This document shows positions 23,252 through 27,824 of a DNA stretch of 27,824 nt, piece by piece. Every line of letters starts with the position of its first letter. The first letter of the stretch is position 1. The notes beneath the pieces were generated by a model. That model searched no databases. It saw nothing but the letters and a program-made list of their open reading frames with translations, and was not told the origin of the DNA. Source of the DNA: a virus; IMG/VR virus record IMGVR_UViG_3300046536_000184, positions 1 through 27,824 of that record, one strand, 5' to 3'. A program made the translations under genes and the position numbers.

Positions 23252-23593
23252 GGCCGCATCCTCGGCAGATGATCCGGGTTCTCCGACCGGATCCGCGCCA
23301 CCTTCTCGGGCGGCACGACGTGGCAAGCGGCGCCGGGGGGTTGTCGGGCGGCCGTCATGGCGAGCGAACCATTGCGGAACGCTTCCCCACGGCCTCCCCA
23401 CAACTGTGGGGAATGTTCCGCGCGCGTTCGCGGTTTTCGGTGCCGATCCGTTGTGTTCTGCGCGATGCGCCGGGTGGCATTAAGTGATTGATCATTCTAA
23501 TAGTTTCTACCGTTTCCGGGGGTTGCCGTCAGTGTCCTGCGCGGGTATCGACAATTTCAACAAATAAGTTCTGGTGCCGGTTAAGCATTTGAT
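23252..23593. other. Non-coding region with a long dyad, candidate attachment or operator region
   Basis: No gene is convincing here. The right half (about 23440-23593) is lower in GC than the rest of the window. The left half holds the long inverted repeat at 23374-23421. Beyond the right edge, inside the zinc-finger gene, two phased TCCCCACAG copies share the same core. The interval separates the integrase and zinc-finger pair from the small acidic gene and is where a phage attachment site could lie; no tRNA-like sequence was recognised in it by eye. Confidence 0.5.
23374..23421. repeat. Long inverted repeat with TCCCCAC core
   Basis: The left arm (23374-23390) is GCGGAACGCTTCCCCAC and the right arm (23406-23421) is GTGGGGAATGTTCCGC. 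They pair over 7 plus 8 bases with a small internal mismatch, leaving a 15-base loop. The loop itself has TCCCCACA, which pairs with the right arm too, so CCCCACA-AC-TGTGGGG (23396-23411) is an alternative tight hairpin. Direct TCCCCAC copies start at 23384 and 23395, 11 bases apart. It is not followed by a T-run. Confidence 0.62.
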
Positions 23594-24010
23594 TTACCCA
23601 GCTTTCGCCGAAGTCTCCCCACAGATTCCCCACAGTTTAAGCTGTTCCAACGCCCACGCTCGCTCTTCCGGCGTGGCTTGTTTCATCAGGCGCGCAAACT
23701 TCGCCTGCCACCACGAAGTCGACGGGCGGCGCCGGAGCCTGCTTTCGGCGAGCAGACAGCCGCAGGATCTGGTCTTGCCGTATCTGACGTGATTTAGCTT
23801 AGCTTTATGCAGCTTTCCGCAATCGCACAGGAACTCCCAGGAGCCTGGGCTGGCATACCGTACCGCCACCAAACGCCCGAACCGCTGCCCGGCAATATCC
23901 TTGCGTAAGGGGCTCGGACCGCGCGGCTTCCCCTTCGGCCATCTCGGCAGGAATTGTGGCGGCGCATCGAACGCCTCTATCAGCTCCTGTACCTCAGTCC
24001 CTATTTTCAT
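23594..24010 (-). CDS. Small zinc-finger protein, SCGCL type, coupled to integrase
   Basis: The 138-residue product has the pattern of a DNA-binding zinc ribbon found next to homing and HNH-type nucleases: GQRFGRLVAVRYASPG (about 41-56), then WEFLCDCGKLHK and RSCGCLLAES. The four cysteines are at about 62, 64, 83 and 85 (CxC and CxC). The rest has a basic start (PKGKPRGPSPLRKD), an arginine-rich stretch and a C-terminal helix (TPEERAWALEQLKLW). No HNH, GIY-YIG or other nuclease motif is seen, so it appears to be the DNA-binding part alone. The ATG at 24010 overlaps the integrase stop by 4 bases and has a perfect GGAGG at 24016-24020, so it is cotranscribed with integrase. Confidence 0.68.
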   Translation of the reverse strand: MKIGTEVQELIEAFDAPPQFLPRWPKGKPRGPSPLRKDIAGQRFGRLVAVRYASPGSWEFLCDCGKLHKAKLNHVRYGKTRSCGCLLAESRLRRRPSTSWWQAKFARLMKQATPEERAWALEQLKLWGICGETSAKAG

Positions 24011-25020
24011 CGTTTCCTCCCCAGCCCTGCGAGTGCGTGGCGCACGGTGGCCTCGTCCACGCTCTGGTAGCGAACGCTCGACCGGGGATCGAGGTGATCC
24101 ATCACCTCCATGATAGTCCGCAGCCCGTTGCCCTCGGCGTTGAGCCAGCGCCCGACCGTGTGCCGCGCCATGTGCGGCGTGAACCGGACACCCAGCCGCT
24201 TCGCGTAGGGCATCAGCCACGCATAGACGTGGTTGCGCTTGCGCCACGGGAAGACGTACTCGCCGCGCTCGGCCAGCGGTATCGCGGCCAGCGCCTCGAA
24301 CACCTCGTCGTGCAGGGGCTTGTTGCGCCATTCCTGCCGCTTTTGCACCCACAGCTCGACGGTTCTCCGCGGTAGGTCGATCTTCTCCCAGCGGACACCG
24401 AGCGCCTCGGTGACGCGGTTCCCCTGGCGGAAGATCCACAAGAGGAACAGCCGCTCGTAGCTGCCCATCGGCTGCGAGTTGATCAGGGTTTCCGCGACCG
24501 CATCCGACACCGATCGCGTCTCGGGCTTCTTCCTGGCGAATTGCGAAATCTTCAGCCACTGACACCAGCCGTTGCGAGCGGCGTAGTGGAGGACCGCCGC
24601 CGCCGGGATGATCACCGCGTCGTTGCGGCTGCTCAGCGTCGTGTGCGAATACAGCTCGTTCGCGAGGTTGATCACGTCCTGCGCGCTGATGCTGGCGAGC
24701 GTCCTGTCGCCGAGCTGCGCCACCAGCTTCTCGATCTTGCGCTGAAGCGGCAGGTTCTGCGCCTGCGGGTCTTTCAGGTTCAGGTATTGCACAGCCGCTT
24801 GGCGGAACGTCGTGTTTTCTCCAGATCGAGGGATACGACTGGCCTCGTGCTCGGCCCAAAGCTCTCGTTCAGCTTGCTCCGCAGCTTGGCGTAGGAGCCG
24901 CGTCGGCGTACCGGACCCGAACTCGGTCGTGATCTCTCGGAGCTTTCCGGCGACTCGCCCTCGGAATATCCAGGTGCGATTTCCCTTGCGTTTGCCTGGA
25001 GCAACGAGGTTGAGCGACAT
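24007..25020 (-). CDS. int: Tyrosine recombinase, phage integrase
   Basis: Catalyses site-specific insertion and excision of the phage genome between attP and attB. The 337-residue product has an N-terminal arm-binding part, a SAM-like core-binding region at about 68-160 and a C-terminal catalytic domain. The catalytic set is visible: Arg202 in FRQGNRVTEAL, a likely Lys at 227 in VQKRQEWRNKPL, His283 and Arg286 in TPHMARHT, His309 in EVMDHLDP and Tyr318 in SSVRYQSV. The ATG at 25020 has GGAG 8 bases upstream; an in-frame extension to 25113 is possible but overlaps the HTH gene more. The stop overlaps the next ATG. All key residues are present, so it should be active. Confidence 0.93.
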   Translation of the reverse strand: MSLNLVAPGKRKGNRTWIFRGRVAGKLREITTEFGSGTPTRLLRQAAEQAERELWAEHEASRIPRSGENTTFRQAAVQYLNLKDPQAQNLPLQRKIEKLVAQLGDRTLASISAQDVINLANELYSHTTLSSRNDAVIIPAAAVLHYAARNGWCQWLKISQFARKKPETRSVSDAVAETLINSQPMGSYERLFLLWIFRQGNRVTEALGVRWEKIDLPRRTVELWVQKRQEWRNKPLHDEVFEALAAIPLAERGEYVFPWRKRNHVYAWLMPYAKRLGVRFTPHMARHTVGRWLNAEGNGLRTIMEVMDHLDPRSSVRYQSVDEATVRHALAGLGRKR

Positions 25021-25190
25021 CGGGTGTACTCCATAACTTGCGAAAATTCTTGTTCGGTCAGCACATAGGCGCGGCCCGGTCGCATCGGCGCGGAGCCGGT
25101 GCCGAGCATCCATTCAGCAATGCGTCGCTTTGCGGTGGCGGCAGAGACGCCCATGCGGGCCGCGATTTCCGGGACGGTAATGTGTGCCAT
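24780..25190 (-). CDS. Helix-turn-helix protein, excisionase-like
   Basis: The product starts AHITVPEIAARMGVSAATAK, a DNA-binding helix-turn-helix at about residues 4-25, then RRIAEWMLGTG and RAYVLTEQEFSQVMEYT, a short winged part typical of phage excisionases and MerR-like Xis proteins. ATG at 25190 is preferred, with GGA 8 bases before; the first in-frame ATG at 25202 has none. Only the first 57 or so codons look like real protein. The remaining 80 codons run inside the integrase gene in another frame and read as a Ser/Arg/Pro-rich shadow. The real protein may thus be shorter than the frame. TTGACT at 25216-25221 could be a -35 element but no good -10 is seen. Confidence 0.66.
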   Translation of the reverse strand: MAHITVPEIAARMGVSAATAKRRIAEWMLGTGSAPMRPGRAYVLTEQEFSQVMEYTRCRSTSLLQANAREIAPGYSEGESPESSERSRPSSGPVRRRGSYAKLRSKLNESFGPSTRPVVSLDLEKTRRSAKRLCNT

Positions 25191-25237
25191 TTGACGTTCC
25201 ATAAAATTAAACCTAAGTCAACGCGATCACCCAGCGG

Positions 25238-26914
25238 TTATGCCGCGACCCTTTCGCCGAGCGGTTCGAGCACGCCGCCGGCCAGCCAGAATGACGCCCC
25301 GAGCTCGGCCGCGGCGAGGTCTGGCAACTGCTCGCGGCGCGCGACGGTCATCGTCACAAGTGCGGGAATCTCGACCTCGGCGAGCAGCGCGAACAACTGC
25401 CCACGGCTCGGCGCGTCGAGGATGTCGGCGCCGTCGAGCACGACGAGGTTCGAGCCGTCGAGCTGCGCCATCGCGAGCGCCAGCACGGCGCGCACGCGGT
25501 ATTGCTCGGAGGTCGAGAGCAGGTTGTAGGGGCGATCCCCGTAGCCGATGTTGCCGGCGTCATCGATCCGCACGCCCTGCCATTTCGCCGCGTGGCAGAG
25601 ATTGCCGAGCTGGGCGTTGAAAACGTCGATCACCCGCGCGAGTTTCTTCGCCCGCAGCCCATCGGCGGCGAGCAGGGAGATCACGATCTCGTTGCCCTCG
25701 ACCAGCCGATGCAGCCGGTCGGCCTCGGCCTTGCTGCGATACTCGGCGAGGCGCTTCTCGGCCCGCTGGAGCTGCGCCTCGGCGGTCGCGATGTCGGTAC
25801 CGGCCTCGGTGGCGCGCGGCCAGTTAGCGATTCGTTCTCGGGCGTGCTCCGAAGCGACGACGGCGCGATCTGCCAAAGCCATTTGCTGGCGGGCTTCATT
25901 GAGATCGTCATAGGCGTGAGCCACCTTGCCGTCCGCTTCGGCGATCGCCATCCGACGTTTGTTCAACTCGGCACCGTCGAGCGGCCCGGTCGGCTTTTCG
26001 TAACGCGTCTCGACCAGCGAAACCCGGTTGATGAGGATCTGCTCGCCGCAGTGCGGACAGGGCACCAGATCCTGCTTGCCCGTCGGCGGCAGCGCCTGCC
26101 GCGCCTCCTGCGCCGTTCGGTGGGCCGCGGTGTATTCGTCGACCCTGGCCGTGACGCGGACGAGCACTTCCTGACGCGCGTCAACCAGATCGGCCTCCTC
26201 TTCGACCCGGCGGTGCTCGTCGGCGGATACCGCCTGCGCGCTCATCGCCCGATCGCGTTCGCGCTGCGCGTTGTGGAGGTAAGTGACCAGCTCCGATTCG
26301 TCGAGCTCGCCGAGGTCGGGTCGCCACGACGCCGCGACGCGGCTCCCGTAATTGGCGCCGGTACATTGCCGCCATTGTCCCTTGAGCTCGGCGCCCCGAT
26401 CGCGCCGGGCGGTGACCGCGCCATCCCAACCCGATTGCTCGATGAGCGGCCAGATCCGACTGAGCACCAGCTCGGGATCGAGACCGGCCTCGTCTAGTGC
26501 TGCTGCCAGATCCTCGCGCGTCGGGTCGGCGTGTAGGTACTCGGCGAGGACGCGGAGCCGGTCCTTCGCCACCATCGGAGGGGCGATCGTCTCAAGCCCC
26601 ACGGCATAGGCGCTCGCCACCGGCGGCGCCCCGTGGGTCGTCGCGCGGGCCGCCGGCCATTCGACCGTGCAGCTTCCCTCGGTGTTGCCGACCTCGACGG
26701 TGCCCGTGACGGCGCCGACGCGGACGAGCGCGCCGGCGGCGTTGGCGCGCAGGCCGGCGACGGGGAGCGCGTTGCCGCTCAGCGCGGCGCCGACAGCCTG
26801 GGCGATCGAGGTCTTACCGACAGCGTTCAAACCTCCAACCAGGGCAATAGGCGCGCACGTCAACCGCGCGTCGGCGCACCCCCGAAAATTACGAACGGCA
26901 ATGTCGATGGTCAT
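25238..26914 (-). CDS. Rad50/SbcC-like ATPase with zinc hook
   Basis: A 558-residue SMC-type ATPase, the kind that processes DNA ends with a partner nuclease. The N-terminal NTPase half has RNFRGCADARL and Walker A GLNAVGKTS (about 28-36). The middle is a charged coiled coil with a zinc hook CPHCGE at about 286-291 (CxxC), flanked by helices rich in Arg, Glu and Ala. The C-terminal half has the signature LLSTSEQYR (about 465-473) and Walker B LVVLDGADILD (about 490-500), and the final D-loop area. Here the residue after the Walker B Asp is Gly, where Glu is usual, so ATP turnover may differ. It is short for SbcC (over 1000 residues) and is like mini-SbcC proteins of phages. It overlaps the preceding small gene by 4 bases. 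Confidence 0.83.
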   Translation of the reverse strand: MTIDIAVRNFRGCADARLTCAPIALVGGLNAVGKTSIAQAVGAALSGNALPVAGLRANAAGALVRVGAVTGTVEVGNTEGSCTVEWPAARATTHGAPPVASAYAVGLETIAPPMVAKDRLRVLAEYLHADPTREDLAAALDEAGLDPELVLSRIWPLIEQSGWDGAVTARRDRGAELKGQWRQCTGANYGSRVAASWRPDLGELDESELVTYLHNAQRERDRAMSAQAVSADEHRRVEEEADLVDARQEVLVRVTARVDEYTAAHRTAQEARQALPPTGKQDLVPCPHCGEQILINRVSLVETRYEKPTGPLDGAELNKRRMAIAEADGKVAHAYDDLNEARQQMALADRAVVASEHARERIANWPRATEAGTDIATAEAQLQRAEKRLAEYRSKAEADRLHRLVEGNEIVISLLAADGLRAKKLARVIDVFNAQLGNLCHAAKWQGVRIDDAGNIGYGDRPYNLLSTSEQYRVRAVLALAMAQLDGSNLVVLDGADILDAPSRGQLFALLAEVEIPALVTMTVARREQLPDLAAAELGASFWLAGGVLEPLGERVAA

Positions 26915-27138
26915 TGTTCCTCGCTCACCAAAAAGCCGGAAGGACGCTTCAAAATTTCGATGAACGAATTAACGGCAATGTCGCGTTTTGACTCGTCCAG
27001 TTCGCCGATGACGCCTGCCGTGGCGTGCGCCATTGCGGTGAGCATTTGCGTCGTATTGAGCAACAATGCACCGCTGGCAAATAGGATGAACTCCGCGAGC
27101 TTTTCCTGGCGACGAGCAAGTGTCGACTCGGCGGACAT
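26911..27138 (-). CDS. Small helical protein of unknown function
   Basis: The 75-residue product starts MSAESTLARRQEKLAEF and is mostly helix, with a rather hydrophobic middle (FILFASGALLLNTTQMLTAM), then HATAGVIGELDESKRDIAV and a charged end. It sits between the upstream recombination gene and the ATPase, overlapping the latter ATG by 4 bases. GAGG is 7 bases before the ATG at 27138. The GTG at 27144 is too close to that site. I do not recognise it. It could assist one of its neighbours in DNA processing, judged only from operon position. Confidence 0.55.
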   Translation of the reverse strand: MSAESTLARRQEKLAEFILFASGALLLNTTQMLTAMAHATAGVIGELDESKRDIAVNSFIEILKRPSGFLVSEEQ

Positions 27139-27140
27139 CG

Positions 27141-27824
27141 TCACACCTCGAACTGGACTTGCCGGCGACCGGACGGCGGCGGCGCCGGCTGTTCCGGCGG
27201 CGGCTCGGGCTCGTTCCCGCTGGCAAGGGGAGCCGCTCGGTCAAGCGCTGCCTCGTCGACAAGGCCGCGGGTGCGGCGCTGGCGGCGCTGTGGCTGCGCC
27301 TGAGCCTCGGCCTCGGGCTGCGCCAACGCGACCGCCTCGAACCAATCGGCGGGTTCTGACATGCCGTCTTTCAGGCTGGTGTAGATCTTCCGCAGCATCA
27401 CGACCTGGGCGGGCCGGATCGCGTCGAGCCGGCGCTGGATGCGCGCCTCGATCTGTGGCTGGGTGATGCCGAGCTCGGCGAAGGTCTCGATCAGCTTCTT
27501 GATGCCCTCGGGCGTCACGTCTGCCCTGGCGTGCATCGTCCGCTCACACTGTTCGAGCGCGGCTTCGGTGACATCGCCTGGGATGACGGTCAGCAGGACC
27601 GCGCGCTTCCGCCGCTGCCCAAAGTTCGCGATCAGCTCGTAGATGTCGCGCTCGTCGGTGAGCAGGTAGCCGCCCTTTTTGGTATCCCGCCAGTGTCTGA
27701 TCTGAAACTGCCTTTCGTCGTAATAGCCCGACTCCAGATCCCAGGCGTAAGCGACGCACTCCGAATATTCGCCCGAGCGCGACAACTCCTTGATGCCGCT
27801 CGCGATGTTGCCCCAGCGCTGCGC
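27141..27824 (-). CDS. Possible single-strand annealing or recombination protein, 5' end missing
   Basis: The gene runs off the right edge of the window; 227 residues are visible. The frame is open to the edge, and the visible start includes RWGNIASGIKELSRSGEYSE. Motifs in the body include AYAWDLESGYYDERQF, IRHWRDTKKGGYLLTDERD and IYELIANFGQRRKRAVLL, then VIPGDVTEAALEQCERTM, AIRPAQVVMLRKIYTSLKDG, and a long Pro/Glu/Ala-rich C-terminal tail. I recall this pattern from phage proteins placed in recombination modules, which are probably single-strand annealing-like, but cannot verify it here. Its place beside a Rad50-like ATPase supports a recombination role. Its function should be held as tentative. 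Confidence 0.5.
   Translation of the reverse strand, partial: AQRWGNIASGIKELSRSGEYSECVAYAWDLESGYYDERQFQIRHWRDTKKGGYLLTDERDIYELIANFGQRRKRAVLLTVIPGDVTEAALEQCERTMHARADVTPEGIKKLIETFAELGITQPQIEARIQRRLDAIRPAQVVMLRKIYTSLKDGMSEPADWFEAVALAQPEAEAQAQPQRRQRRTRGLVDEAALDRAAPLASGNEPEPPPEQPAPPPSGRRQVQFEV

Noticed and set aside
23252-23401. N-terminal extension of the small acidic gene to 23401
   Set aside because: It would run through the inverted repeat and gives Arg/Pro/Gly-rich text. The ATG at 23251 has a good GAGG site.
23440-23600. tRNA gene fragment as attachment core
   Set aside because: I looked for a T-arm and CCA-like end on both strands and found none that would support a call.
23616-23635. TCCCCACAG copies taken as DnaA boxes
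   Set aside because: The DnaA box consensus is TTATNCACA. The repeats lack the central T or A and share only the CACA end.
24011-24859. Upstream extension of the zinc-finger frame
   Set aside because: It lies wholly in the integrase in another frame. The ATG at 24010 with GGAGG is a far better start.
25502-26497. Forward frame of 331 residues opposite the Rad50-like gene
   Set aside because: It is the antisense of a gene with Walker A, zinc hook, signature and Walker B motifs in order.
26633-27466. Forward frame of 277 residues across two minus-strand genes
   Set aside because: It crosses the borders of two coupled genes and is Arg/Ala/Pro-rich, as expected of a shadow.
1-27824. Diversity-generating retroelement, CRISPR array, or insertion sequence
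   Set aside because: No reverse transcriptase, no regularly spaced repeats of the right kind and no transposase were found by eye.

Overview
This window is a large part of a tailed-phage (siphovirus-like) genome or prophage from a high-GC host. The many rare-looking tail and fibre protein types, the GC-rich codon use and the mix of ATG and GTG starts suggest an alphaproteobacterium, probably Hyphomicrobiales (Bradyrhizobium or Methylobacterium-like). That host call is an inference from family resemblance; no flanking host gene or attachment junction is visible.

Bases 32-22391 on the + strand form one almost gap-free late operon. Genes are joined by ATGA or GTGA overlaps or by very short spacers. 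The order is: small terminase, a tiny membrane protein, large terminase, a 50-residue zinc-ribbon protein, an HK97-type protease fused to the major capsid protein, an Ig-like protein, portal, a collagen-like protein, head-tail connector, a gp10-type neck protein, tail terminator, tail tube, two tail-assembly chaperone frames, tape measure, a tail protein, a large tail-hub protein, and then a long run of tail-tip, fibre and spike proteins. The run ends with an S74 self-cleaving fibre and a membrane-anchored protein. The head module is permuted: capsid comes before portal, and Ig-like and collagen-like genes sit inside it.

Bases 22395-27824 are all on the - strand and read toward the late operon. 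In order of transcription they are: a probable recombination protein cut by the window end, a small unknown, a Rad50/SbcC-like ATPase with a zinc hook, an HTH (excisionase-like) gene, a tyrosine integrase, a small zinc-finger protein translationally coupled to the integrase, a small acidic helical protein, and a secreted cysteine-rich protein. The two transcription units meet tail to tail with only 3 bp between stop codons.

Two non-coding stretches stand out. Bases 23252-23593 hold a long, nearly perfect dyad (23374-23421). It shares a TCCCCAC core with a phased direct repeat in the 3' end of the zinc-finger gene (23616-23635), and the area is a candidate attachment or operator region. Bases 22791-22978 hold several hairpins, one of which could hide the ribosome binding site of the secreted protein, and a direct repeat spaced 21 bp.

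The other notable pattern is domain insertion in the tail genes. A small beta-rich module with a G-x-G-[IL]-P-type turn appears once inside the tail terminator and about three times near the N-terminus of the hub protein, and a different module interrupts the fibre protein at 17878. No endolysin, repressor, replication gene, tRNA, CRISPR array or insertion sequence was seen.
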